From positions 2,604,001 to 2,668,000 of the forward strand of contig OZ241900.1 in NCBI GenBank assembly GCA_965203615.1: a stretch of DNA of 64,000 nt, in the 5' to 3' direction. Both the position numbers and the translations under genes were made by a program. Positions 25,507 to 33,942 of the stretch are shown here, piece after piece (positions within the stretch are counted from its first letter, which is position 1; each line of letters opens with the position of its first letter). The stretch is from VXNE01 sp965203615 (lineage in GTDB: Bacteria > Pseudomonadota > Gammaproteobacteria > Pseudomonadales > Azotimanducaceae). The notes under the pieces were generated by a model. That model had not been told where the DNA came from. It saw only the letters and a list, made by a program, of their open reading frames with translations, and ran no database searches.

Positions 25507-25599
25507 AGATGATCGACGAGGACAATACGAAAATGAGGGCTTGGGAGGGGTAAGGCACGGCGCGGGCGAAGCCGCGACGGGTCCTATGGCGCTACTACA

Positions 25600-27252
25600 A
25601 TGCTGAAGCAACTCACGGTCAGGAATTTCGCCCTGGTCGAGCGCCTCGACATCGAATTCGGCCCTGGGCTCACGGTCATTACTGGCGAGTCCGGCGCCGG
25701 CAAGTCGATACTGCTGCAGGCCCTCGACCTGGTGCTTGGCGGCCGCGCCGATCGAACGAGTGTTCGACCCGGCATGTCGGCGACCGAGGTGACCGCAGAG
25801 TTCCACCTGGACGGGCGACCGGAGGCATGCAACTACATTGCCGATCGCGCGCTGGAGGACGATGCGGAACCCCGACGCTGCATGGTCCGTCGCACCGCCA
25901 CGTCCGCCGGCCGCTCGCGGGCGTTCATCAATGGCACGCCGGTCAATGTCTCGGCGCTGCAGGCGCTCTGCGCTCCGCTGGTGGATGTGCACGCGCAGAA
26001 CCAGCATCGGTCCCTGCTCGCGCGTTCAACGCAACTGGACCTGCTCGACGACTTCGGCGTACCGCCCGAGCTGACGGATGCCGTCCGCGCCCGTCACGGC
26101 GATTGGCAGGCACAGAAGTCGGGGCTTGCCGAACTGGAACAGCAGTCGCGGTCGATGCGCGAGCGCATGGACCTGCTGCGCTACCAGGTCGACGAGCTCG
26201 GTGCTTTGTCCCTCGAGGAGGGGGAGGCGGAAGCGCTGACGCAGCGACACAAGAGGCTGTCGTCGGCCACGGACATCCAGTTGGTCGTCGGAACCCACGC
26301 CGAGACGCTCGACGAACACTTGCTGCCCCAGCTTTCGCGCGTCGACGCGGACCTGAACGATATCGAGGATGACCACGAGGCGCTGGCCGCCGCCAGGCAA
26401 CACCTGGAGGCGGGGCGAATCGAGACTGAAGAAGGTCTGCTGGCGCTTCGCAAGTACTTTGAAGCTGTTCCTGTCGACCCGGCACTACTGAAGGAGGTGG
26501 AGGAACGGCTTGAGGCTATTCACGATGCGGCGCGGAGACACCGCGTCGGCGCGCGGGACCTGTTTCTTCACGCGAAGCAGGTTGCTGCGGAACTCGACTC
26601 CCTGGAAGTCGACGAAGCGCGGCTGCAGAGCCTGAGAGAGGCCTGCGCAGCCAGCGAAGAGGAATACCGCGCTGCAGGTGCCAGGCTGTCGCAGGCGCGC
26701 GCCGGCGCAGCGCGGGGGTTTGAGGACGCGGTAAGTGAAGCGCTCGCGGAACTGGGCTTCGATCAGGCTTCCCTCGCCGTCGAGTTCACTCCGGCCGAGA
26801 ACGAGCGGGGCCTTGAAACCGTCGACTTTCTTTTTTCCGCCAGTCCCAGGTATCCGGCAGGGTCTCTCAGGTCCATAGCCTCGGGTGGCGAGTTGGCCCG
26901 AATCAGTCTCGCTATATGTGTAGTCGCCGCCGCGCGCTCGAAGCTGCCGTGCCTGATACTCGACGAAGCGGATGTCGGTATCGGAGGCACGACCGCGGAT
27001 GTGCTTGGGCGCATGTTGCGGCGCCTTGCGCAACATACCCAGGTCATCTGCGTCACCCACGCGCCCCAGGTTGCGGCGCTCGGGAATACGCACTTCAGGG
27101 TCCGGAAAACCGCGACCGACGACACCGTCATCGAAACGCTCGACGACCGCAAACGGATCGATGAACTCGCGCGCATGCTTGCGGGGCGACGGATCACGAG
27201 CGAGACGCGGGAATACGCGGAAACGCTGCTTGCCGGGGGACACGCCTCGTGA
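25600..27252 (+). CDS. recN: DNA repair protein RecN
   Basis: This 550-aa SMC-like ATPase acts in double-strand break repair. The Walker A G-E-S-G-A-G-K-S is at ~30-37, after the standard start L-x-V-R-N-F-A-L-V. The central part is a long coiled coil (about 150-370). The C-terminal half has the signature S-G-G-E-L-A-R-I-S-L-A and the Walker B L-I-L-D-E-A-D-V-G-I-G. A T-H-A-P-Q-V-A-A block closes the ATPase site. Length and motif order are normal. Confidence 0.98.
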   Translation: MLKQLTVRNFALVERLDIEFGPGLTVITGESGAGKSILLQALDLVLGGRADRTSVRPGMSATEVTAEFHLDGRPEACNYIADRALEDDAEPRRCMVRRTATSAGRSRAFINGTPVNVSALQALCAPLVDVHAQNQHRSLLARSTQLDLLDDFGVPPELTDAVRARHGDWQAQKSGLAELEQQSRSMRERMDLLRYQVDELGALSLEEGEAEALTQRHKRLSSATDIQLVVGTHAETLDEHLLPQLSRVDADLNDIEDDHEALAAARQHLEAGRIETEEGLLALRKYFEAVPVDPALLKEVEERLEAIHDAARRHRVGARDLFLHAKQVAAELDSLEVDEARLQSLREACAASEEEYRAAGARLSQARAGAARGFEDAVSEALAELGFDQASLAVEFTPAENERGLETVDFLFSASPRYPAGSLRSIASGGELARISLAICVVAAARSKLPCLILDEADVGIGGTTADVLGRMLRRLAQHTQVICVTHAPQVAALGNTHFRVRKTATDDTVIETLDDRKRIDELARMLAGRRITSETREYAETLLAGGHAS

Positions 27253-27336
27253 GGCTACATCCCCGGGAGTTGGCCCACCCATCACCCTCTCGGATTCGCT
27301 AACGCGGCAAGCCCGAAACACTGCTAGTATGCGGGC

Positions 27337-27687
27337 ATGTCCTTGAAGTCATTGCAGTGCGCCGGTGGCATGGCGTTGGTGGCGGCACTTTTGTGTGCCG
27401 GTTGCGGGGTGCACCGCGTGGCCATACAGCAGGGCAACATCATCACCCAGGAAATGGTGGACCAACTGAAGCCGGGGATTAACCGCGAACAGGTGGCCTA
27501 CATCATGGGCGAACCCGTTCTGCGCAACACCTTCGACGACGACCGGTGGGACTACGTGTACACCATCGATGTGCCGAACGCCTTCAACTCGCGCATGCTG
27601 GTGTCCGTGTTTTTCGAGAACGATGTCCTGATGTACATCACCGGCGACATGGTGCCGTCGTCCGCCAGGAAAGACCCGGCGGAATAG
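27337..27687 (+). CDS. bamE: outer membrane assembly lipoprotein BamE (SmpA/OmlA)
   Basis: The protein is 116 aa with a lipoprotein signal peptide ending L-C-A-G-C. The mature domain has the BamE signature Q-G-N-I-I-T, then L-K-P-G-I-N-R-E-Q-V, G-E-P-V-L-R-N-T-F and W-D-Y-V-Y. It is a small subunit of the BAM complex that inserts beta-barrel proteins. It lies between recN and rnfH/ratA, the usual gammaproteobacterial position, and convergent with rnfH. Confidence 0.96.
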   Translation: MSLKSLQCAGGMALVAALLCAGCGVHRVAIQQGNIITQEMVDQLKPGINREQVAYIMGEPVLRNTFDDDRWDYVYTIDVPNAFNSRMLVSVFFENDVLMYITGDMVPSSARKDPAE

Positions 27688-27710
27688 GGCGTCCCGCAGA
27701 AGGACCCCAA

Positions 27711-28007
27711 TCAGCTCCGTTCGCTTGACTCGGCTCGCGTCCGGCGTTGCTCCCTGGGGTCTTGTGCCAGGTCGCGGTAGAACTCCACGCGATCACCGTC
27801 GGACAGCGGCGTGTCGGGCGTCACCGCACGACCGAATATGCCCACCTTCTCGGGATCCGGCGGCGGCTCGGCCCGAAGTGACTTGAACGGTTCAAGCGCA
27901 AAGGCGGCGCGCACGGCGTCGGCGACCGTTGCTCCCGCGTCGACTTCCACTTCGGCGGCGTAACAGGCGTGGCGGAAGGCATAGACCACTTCGACGCGAA
28001 TGGTCAT
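27711..28007 (-). CDS. rnfH: RnfH family ubiquitin-like protein
   Basis: This 98-aa protein has a beta-grasp pattern (V-E-V-V-Y-A, a helix with V-A-D-A-V, then V-G-I-F-G-R-A-V-T-P-D-T-P-L-S-D-G-D-R-V-E-F-Y-R) that defines the UPF0125/RnfH family. Its ATG overlaps the ratA stop (ATGA), so the two are co-translated. The molecular role is unknown. The last ~20 residues are charged and variable. Confidence 0.95.
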   Translation of the reverse strand: MTIRVEVVYAFRHACYAAEVEVDAGATVADAVRAAFALEPFKSLRAEPPPDPEKVGIFGRAVTPDTPLSDGDRVEFYRDLAQDPREQRRTRAESSERS

Positions 28008-28438
28008 GCGGGGACCAGCATGTCGCGAGCCCTGCGGACGAAAGCGTCAAGCGTTTCGTCGGCCACCCTGCCCAGCACGTGCGCGGTGCCGAACACGGTG
28101 AAGAAGCTGCGTTTCGGCTCGAATTCCAGTACCAGCCTGACACGGCATCCAGGGCCGAGCGTCGTGAAGGTCCACATGCCCGAGAGGTGCCGGAACGGCC
28201 CATGTGCCAGCGTCATCGAAATGCTGTGGTTGGGAACCAGCGTGTTTCGCGTCACCAGCGTCTCTATCATGCCGCGGCTGGCCAGTGTCAGTTCCGCGAC
28301 CACCAGGTGTTCGCCGGACTCCAGTATCTCGGCAGCCCTGCACCATTTCAGGTACTGCGGATAACTCTCGACATCGTTGACGAGAGCGTAGACCTCGGCC
28401 GCGGGATAGGGCAGCAGGGCGCTGCGCTCGATACGCAC
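28004..28438 (-). CDS. ratA: RatA family START-like protein
   Basis: The protein is 144 aa from a GTG at 28438. It has the polyketide-cyclase/START fold pattern (E-R-S-A-L-L-P-Y-P-A-A-E-V-Y-A-L-V-N-D-V-E-S-Y-P, then T-L-A-S-R-G-M-I-E-T). In E. coli RatA was described as inhibiting 70S subunit association; relatives resemble the coenzyme Q-binding Coq10 protein. The gene neighbourhood (smpB-ratA-rnfH-bamE) is conserved, here with a symporter gene inserted between ratA and smpB. Confidence 0.93.
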   Translation of the reverse strand: MRIERSALLPYPAAEVYALVNDVESYPQYLKWCRAAEILESGEHLVVAELTLASRGMIETLVTRNTLVPNHSISMTLAHGPFRHLSGMWTFTTLGPGCRVRLVLEFEPKRSFFTVFGTAHVLGRVADETLDAFVRRARDMLVPA

Positions 28439-28455
28439 TTCCGCGGCGCGGTCGG

Positions 28456-29832
28456 CTAGCCGAAGAAATAGTGGTAGAGCGTATACACGAACACCCAGAG
28501 CACGCCCAGGGGCGCGACGACCTTGATCAGCACCTCCCAGAGCACTTCGACCGGCCTGCCTCCGGGCAGACGGAGCTGGGCCTGGACGATCTTCTTCGGC
28601 AGCACCCAGGCGGCAAAGACCGCTATCAACAGGCCGCCGAGGGGCAGCATGACCTTCTGCGTGACAAAGTCGAAGAAGTCAAAGAAGGTCATTTCGCCGA
28701 CGACATGGAGGTCGGCCCAGGCGTTGAACGAAAACACCGTGCCGAGACCCAGGATCCAGCACACGATGCCCAGCGCGAAGGCGACGTGCCAGCGCTTCGT
28801 GTTGAACTGCTCGACGGCGAAAGCCATCGCGGGTTCGACGATGGAGATCGCCGAAGTGAGGGCCGCGAACGAGACGAGGACGAAGAACAGGGTGCCGAAC
28901 AGCACGCCGAGTGCCATGTTGCCGAACGCGATCGGAACGGTCACGAACAGCAGCCCCGGTCCCTCGCCGGGTTCGAGGCCGTTCGCGAAGACGATGGCGA
29001 AGATGGCGAGGCCGGCGGCGATGGCGACCACCGTGTCGAGAATGCCGATCATCAGCACAGCAGAAGGGATGGACGCGTTGCTCGGCATGTAGGAGCCGTA
29101 AGCCATGATGGCGCCCATGCCCACGCTCAGGGTGAAGAATGCGTGTCCGAGCGCTTCCAGCACGCCCTCGGCGGTCAGTTTTTCCCAGTTCCAACTGAAC
29201 ATGAAGTCGAACCCGGCGGCGAATCCGCCGGAGGTCGCGCCATATAGCAGCAGAACGCCGAGCAGCACGAACAGGAGCGGCATGAACCACCGGATGGCGC
29301 GTTCGAGGCCGGCGACCACGCCCGCGCCGACGATGAAGATAGTGATCGCCATGAACAGCGTGTGAAAACCGACGAGAAGCCCGGGATTGGCGAGGAATGC
29401 GTCGAACGCCGCACCGGCGGTCGCACCGTCGGTTCCGACGAATGTTCCACTCGCCAGGAGGTAGACGTAGTAGAGCGCCCAGCCGGCCACGACGGAGTAA
29501 TACGACAGGATCAGGAATCCGCCCAGGGCGCCCATCCAGCCGATCAGCGACCAGCCTCGGTGGGCTTCGCTTCGCCGCGCCAGCGACCGCATCGTGTTGA
29601 TCGGACTCTGGCGGCCCTGACGTCCCAGCAGCACCTCCGCCATCATCACGGGAATGCCGACGGCGGCGATGCACGCCAGGTACACGACGACAAACGCGCC
29701 GCCCCCGTTTTCTCCGGTGATATACGGGAAACGCCAGATGTTGCCGAGCCCGACTGCGGAACCCACGGCCGCCAGGATGAACAGGCCGCGGCTGGACCAC
29801 ATGCCATGTCTTGAAACGTCGGACTCTGCCAC
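28456..29832 (-). CDS. sodium-dependent transporter of the NSS/SNF family
   Basis: The protein is 458 aa from a GTG at 29832, which has a GGGGGG stretch in ribosome-site position; an ATG at 29865 is the alternative. Helix 1 has the sodium-site motif A-V-G-S-A-V-G-L-G-N-I-W-R-F-P-Y, as in LeuT. About 12 membrane segments follow. Bacterial relatives import amino acids with sodium. The substrate cannot be assigned. The gene interrupts the normally close ratA-smpB pair. Confidence 0.94.
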   Translation of the reverse strand: MAESDVSRHGMWSSRGLFILAAVGSAVGLGNIWRFPYITGENGGGAFVVVYLACIAAVGIPVMMAEVLLGRQGRQSPINTMRSLARRSEAHRGWSLIGWMGALGGFLILSYYSVVAGWALYYVYLLASGTFVGTDGATAGAAFDAFLANPGLLVGFHTLFMAITIFIVGAGVVAGLERAIRWFMPLLFVLLGVLLLYGATSGGFAAGFDFMFSWNWEKLTAEGVLEALGHAFFTLSVGMGAIMAYGSYMPSNASIPSAVLMIGILDTVVAIAAGLAIFAIVFANGLEPGEGPGLLFVTVPIAFGNMALGVLFGTLFFVLVSFAALTSAISIVEPAMAFAVEQFNTKRWHVAFALGIVCWILGLGTVFSFNAWADLHVVGEMTFFDFFDFVTQKVMLPLGGLLIAVFAAWVLPKKIVQAQLRLPGGRPVEVLWEVLIKVVAPLGVLWVFVYTLYHYFFG

Positions 29833-29873
29833 TGCATCAACCCCCCCGGACAGTTGGCCGCGCATTATGCGCT

Positions 29874-30359
29874 ATGATCGCGGGCGTGGCCAAAAGCGGA
29901 ACAACAACGCAAGGCGTGATCGCGTCGAACCGGCGGGCACGCTTCAACTATCACCTCGACGAGACATTCGAAGCCGGCCTGGTTCTCGCCGGATGGGAGG
30001 TGAAGAGCCTGCGCGCCGGACAGGCCCAACTCGCGGACGCGTACGTTTTCGTCCGGGATGGCGAGGGCTGGCTGGCCGGCGCCCACATCATGCCCCTTCC
30101 CAGCGCTTCGACGCACGTGCAGGCTGACCCGACCCGGGATCGCAAGCTGTTGCTTCATGCCAGGGAGCTATCGCGCATCTCGGTGGCCGTTGCGCAAAAG
30201 GGATTCACATGTATCGCCATTTCCCTTTACTGGAAGGATCAACGGGTCAAGTGCCGGATTGCGCTGGCCAAGGGCAAGCGGCAACACGACAAGCGCGCGG
30301 CCGTCAGGGAGCGGGATTGGAAACGGCAGCAGGAGCGCCTCTTCAAGCGAAGCGCCTAG
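29874..30359 (+). CDS. smpB: SsrA-binding protein SmpB
   Basis: The protein is 161 aa from the ATG at 29874; a GTG at 29886 is also possible. It binds tmRNA and brings it to stalled ribosomes (trans-translation). Family blocks are N-R-R-A-R-F-N-Y, G-W-E-V-K-S-L-R-A-G and the C-terminal R-I-A-L-A-K-G-K-R-Q-H-D-K-R. The basic tail ends L-F-K-R-S-A. No ssrA gene was seen nearby. Confidence 0.97.
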   Translation: MIAGVAKSGTTTQGVIASNRRARFNYHLDETFEAGLVLAGWEVKSLRAGQAQLADAYVFVRDGEGWLAGAHIMPLPSASTHVQADPTRDRKLLLHARELSRISVAVAQKGFTCIAISLYWKDQRVKCRIALAKGKRQHDKRAAVRERDWKRQQERLFKRSA

Positions 30360-30398
30360 TCTGTGCGGCAGAACGGCGACGTTGCCGCTCGGCCGCGG

Positions 30399-30713
30399 TC
30401 AACCCGAAAGCAGCTCCGTCAGGGCATTGCGTTGACGCTGCGACAGGCGCCGGAACAGCCTGATCAGGTTGTCTTCCTGATCCGAAAGGTCGCGGCGGAA
30501 GGTCATCTCGATGTGGCGAAAGAACGGCGGTTCGATTTCCGTTTCGCCTTCGCCGGGCAGTCCGCCCAGGGAACGTTCCAGCCGCGCCACTATCTCGGAG
30601 TTCATGCTCCGCCGATACCGGTGCGCGGTTTCGGCAATCCGCGCGTGGAGGTTGATGGGAAGCCTCACCACGAATTTGAATGTTCGGTCGCCGGGACCTT
30701 GTCGTCGAGCCAT
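30399..30713 (-). CDS. Arc/MetJ-type ribbon-helix-helix repressor
   Basis: The protein is 104 aa from the ATG at 30713. The beta strand F-K-F-V-V-R-L-P and the helix pair ending R-R-S-M-N-S-E-I-V-A-R-L-E match phage Arc repressor (R-S-M-N-S-E-I is nearly identical). A Glu-rich linker and a C-terminal helical part (D-L-S-D-Q-E-D-N-L-I-R-L-F-R-R-L) extend beyond Arc. It is divergent from the ABC operon at 30813, whose shared upstream region has paired CTTATAG sites, so control of that operon and of itself is likely. Confidence 0.85.
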   Translation of the reverse strand: MARRQGPGDRTFKFVVRLPINLHARIAETAHRYRRSMNSEIVARLERSLGGLPGEGETEIEPPFFRHIEMTFRRDLSDQEDNLIRLFRRLSQRQRNALTELLSG

Positions 30714-30733
30714 CTCATGCCCCAAAAGACAGA

Positions 30734-30772
30734 CTTATAGTATGGCAAAAAAAGCGATAGATAGTCTTATAG
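30734..30772. promoter_or_regulatory. paired CTTATAG operator-like repeats in divergent promoter region
   Basis: AGACTTATAG and AGTCTTATAG repeat with 32-bp spacing (CTTATAG at 30734-30740 and 30766-30772), about three helical turns. They sit in an AT-rich island with an A7 run, between the Arc-like repressor and the ABC operon. This arrangement suits ribbon-helix-helix dimers binding on one face of the DNA. Confidence 0.5.
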
Positions 30773-30812
30773 CTTCTTGGGCGGATTATCGGGGGAGTTG
30801 AGACAGACAGAA

Positions 30813-31502
30813 ATGCCTGGAGCTACCGCTGTTCTGACCGTCGAAGGGGTGGGCGTGGGCCTCCGGGACGGGAGTGCCAGGCGCTGGATCCTGCGCGAAA
30901 TTGGTTTCGTCGCGCACGCAGGCGAAGTCGTCGCGGTCTGCGGCCCGAGCGGCGCCGGCAAGTCGACGTTGCTGAACCTGGTCGGTGGATTCAGGATCCC
31001 GGAGGAAGGTTCTATCCGTCTCGACCTCAAGGAAGGCGGAAATCTCGAGTCCTTGCGCGTTCACGACCTGTCCGAGGCGGAGCGCGTGCGGTATCGGCGT
31101 CGGCACGTCGGATTCATCTTCCAGTTCTTCAACCTCCTGCCGACGTTGACCGTCGCGGAAAACGTGCTGCTGCCAAGGCGACTCAACAAACTGGGGGGCG
31201 GATCGAAGCAGGCCCTCGAACGCCTGGAGCCGCTCGGCGTGGGGAACTTGAGCGACCGTTTTCCCGACTCCCTTTCCGGCGGCGAACAGCAACGCGTCGC
31301 CATAGCACGCGCTCTCTCGCACGCGCCACCGCTGGTGCTCGCGGATGAGCCGACCGGGAACCTCGATGCGGCGAATGCGGATCGCGTCATCGAGTGTCTT
31401 TGGGACCAGGTGCGCGATGCCGGAGCGGTGCTCCTGATCGCGACGCACAACGAGCGTATCGCCGAGCGCGCGGACCGCGTCGTGACGCTGCGCTCGCCAT
31501 GA
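30813..31502 (+). CDS. ABC transporter ATP-binding protein (AttE/LolD-like)
   Basis: The protein is 229 aa from the ATG at 30813; a TTG at 30777 is in frame. Walker A is G-P-S-G-A-G-K-S-T, the Q-loop lies in F-I-F-Q-F-F-N-L-L-P-T-L-T, the signature is L-S-G-G-E-Q-Q-R and Walker B is L-V-L-A-D-E-P-T-G-N-L-D. The P-T-L-T-V-A-E-N-V block is typical of the MacB/LolD group, which drives FtsX-type permeases rather than classical import. It is the first gene of a three-gene operon. Confidence 0.93.
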   Translation: MPGATAVLTVEGVGVGLRDGSARRWILREIGFVAHAGEVVAVCGPSGAGKSTLLNLVGGFRIPEEGSIRLDLKEGGNLESLRVHDLSEAERVRYRRRHVGFIFQFFNLLPTLTVAENVLLPRRLNKLGGGSKQALERLEPLGVGNLSDRFPDSLSGGEQQRVAIARALSHAPPLVLADEPTGNLDAANADRVIECLWDQVRDAGAVLLIATHNERIAERADRVVTLRSP

Positions 31503-31581
31503 AAACCGTCGGAGCCGAAGGCGCGCGCCGTGCTTCACGCCCGCCCAGGCCCACCTGCGGTCAGGTGCACTGGAGTCGCGC

Positions 31582-33942
31582 TTGCTGACCCTGATCCTTG
31601 GACAACTGCGTTACCTCGCGCGCACGCCCGGTGCGACGGCAGCGTCTGTCCTGGCGACCGCCCTGGGGACGATGTCCGTCGTGGCGGTCCACCTGCTGAG
31701 CGAGGACATCAAGGCGGGGCTGGACGGTTCGGGAGCATTGCCGATCCCGGGTTACACGCACGTGGTGCGCGGGACGGACATCACGTGGGATGACTATTTC
31801 GACGCGCGGGACCGGTGGCGCGGAGGCCATGCGCCGCGCGTCGAGGCGATGACGCCGATCGTCGAGGGACAGGCACTGGTGGATGGGCGTTCGTCGCGCG
31901 TTCTTGGTTTCGACATGCTTGTCGATGGGCGCTTCATCGCTGCGGGAGCGTTCATCGAAGACCCGTCGACGGACGGTTCAACCCGCATGCTGCTCGGTGA
32001 CGGGGTCGTGGCGGGCGATTCGATTGGACTCGAGGCGGGCGCGACCGCGCGTGCGGGCGGCATCGCGGTGGATGTGGTGGCGGTGGCGGAGGATGCCGGG
32101 CAAGTCGTCTTCGCGGATCTGCCGACCGCGCTTCGAATCCTGGGGCGAACCGGTCCCGGCGCCATCCTGGTCCGCGCCCGCGGGGGCGAACCCGTCATCG
32201 AACGCTGGTTTCCCGGAAGCAGCGCGGCGTTCGACATCGGGACCGCCATCGAACTCGGACAAGGTTTGACCGCGCGGGCGCTGGACGAAGCGGAGCCCAC
32301 GCGCCGCTTCGCGCTCGCCATCCTGTTCAACCTGGGGGCACTCGGCGCCCTCTCGCTGTTCGTGGCCGCCTTCCTGATCTACCAGGCAAGCTACTCCAAC
32401 ATCGCGCGGCGCGAGCGCGAGCGTGAGCGCTTGACCGCCATCGGCGTCGGCCCGGGAACACTCGGACTGCTGTTTGTTGCCGAAGGTGCCCTCATCGGGC
32501 TCGTTGGCGCCGCGACGGGAACGCTTCTCGGTGCCGTGCTGGCAGGGTATCTCACGTCGATGGAGCCTCTCGTCGTGAACCACATTGCGGTTGCCAAGGG
32601 GGTCCTCGGCGGCGTTGGCGCAGGCGTTGTCGGTGCCTTCCTGGCCACCCGGCGGGCGACCCGCGCGCGACGGGCATTCGGTCCGCGCTGGATCGTCGCC
32701 GCTGTCGCGGCGGCACTCCTCGCCGCCGCGGCGATGTCGGACACGCTCGCCGGGGCGTTCGCTCTCATCGTGGCGTCGTGCATGCTCCAGTTCGCCCTGC
32801 TGATGCCCGGTATCGCCGTCGCCCTGCGGCGCGCGTTGAGTGCGCGCATGGGCCGACTGAATCTCCTGGCGAGGGCGAATCTCAGGCGGTTTGCGACGAT
32901 TCTGGGTGAGGTGGATATCGCGGCGAGCGCCCTGTCGATCGCCATCGCCGCCGCCATCGGCATGGGGGTTCAGGTGGAGAACTTCCGCGAGGACTTCTAC
33001 CGCATGCTCGACCAGCGCCTCTGGCCCGCGCTTTACATTGAGAGCGAACGGCCGGTCGACGTGGATTGGCTGAAAACCCTGCCGGGGGTGACCGACGTGC
33101 GTTCGTATGGCAGGGCCGAGGCGTTGCTGAACGGGCGCCCTGTCGCGGTCACCCTCGGGTTCGGCGATGTGCTGGAGAGCCGTCGCTACGGTCACGATGC
33201 GGCCCTCGGGGGAGATGTCCTGCTAAGTGAATCCGGCGCGCTTGAGTATGGCCTTGGTGCCGGCGACAGTATTGAGATCGAGGGCTCGCGAGGCGCGCTA
33301 CGTGCAACGGTTGCACACGTGTTCAGCGACTATGGCGCGCCGTCGCCGCTCATCGTTGGAGCGATGACAGACCTGGCGCCGATTCTGGATGGAATCGCGT
33401 TTGAACGGACATCCGTGCTGACGGCCGGGGAGGATACGGATGCCGTGAAACGCGCGATCGGAAAACGCTATCCCGATGCGCATGTGCGCGACCAGTCGGA
33501 ACTGCGCGCGTTGGCTGAGAAGGCGTTCGACAGGACATTCGAAGTGGCGGAGAACCTCACACTGATCGCGCTCATCGTTGCGGTCGCGGGACTCTACAAC
33601 GCCCTGTCGGCGCTGGTGCTGCGAGCGCGCGATGTCCATCGGCTGCTCTACGCCGCGGGTGTATCGCGGCTGTCGATCGCCGCCCTCGCGGTGCAGCAGA
33701 ACCTGTTGATCGGCGTGGTCGCGGCGGCGGCCGCGGTGCCCCTGGGCCTGGTGATCGCATACGTGCTGTGCGCCGAGGTCAACCCGCGCGCGTTTGGCTG
33801 GTCGATCTCCTTCGGCATCGACCTCCCGTCTATCCTCGCGCCGACGCTGCTGGGCATCGTCGCTGCGGTGCTGGCGGGCCTGGTTCCAGTCTGGCGCGGT
33901 GTCAGGGCGCTCGGAGGTACACCGGATCGTGCAGTTCTTTAG
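31582..33942 (+). CDS. ABC transporter permease, FtsX-like, two-domain
   Basis: The protein is 786 aa from a TTG at 31582. An N-terminal membrane anchor is followed by an extracytoplasmic domain. Three helices lie near 250-360 (first FtsX domain, with R-R-E-R-E-R-E-R-L-T-A-I-G), then a middle pair of helices near 370-420. A second anchor and periplasmic domain follow, then three more helices near 650-780. This duplicated layout is the mechanotransmission type that moves lipids or lipoprotein-linked cargo out of the membrane. Confidence 0.9.
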   Translation: MLTLILGQLRYLARTPGATAASVLATALGTMSVVAVHLLSEDIKAGLDGSGALPIPGYTHVVRGTDITWDDYFDARDRWRGGHAPRVEAMTPIVEGQALVDGRSSRVLGFDMLVDGRFIAAGAFIEDPSTDGSTRMLLGDGVVAGDSIGLEAGATARAGGIAVDVVAVAEDAGQVVFADLPTALRILGRTGPGAILVRARGGEPVIERWFPGSSAAFDIGTAIELGQGLTARALDEAEPTRRFALAILFNLGALGALSLFVAAFLIYQASYSNIARRERERERLTAIGVGPGTLGLLFVAEGALIGLVGAATGTLLGAVLAGYLTSMEPLVVNHIAVAKGVLGGVGAGVVGAFLATRRATRARRAFGPRWIVAAVAAALLAAAAMSDTLAGAFALIVASCMLQFALLMPGIAVALRRALSARMGRLNLLARANLRRFATILGEVDIAASALSIAIAAAIGMGVQVENFREDFYRMLDQRLWPALYIESERPVDVDWLKTLPGVTDVRSYGRAEALLNGRPVAVTLGFGDVLESRRYGHDAALGGDVLLSESGALEYGLGAGDSIEIEGSRGALRATVAHVFSDYGAPSPLIVGAMTDLAPILDGIAFERTSVLTAGEDTDAVKRAIGKRYPDAHVRDQSELRALAEKAFDRTFEVAENLTLIALIVAVAGLYNALSALVLRARDVHRLLYAAGVSRLSIAALAVQQNLLIGVVAAAAAVPLGLVIAYVLCAEVNPRAFGWSISFGIDLPSILAPTLLGIVAAVLAGLVPVWRGVRALGGTPDRAVL

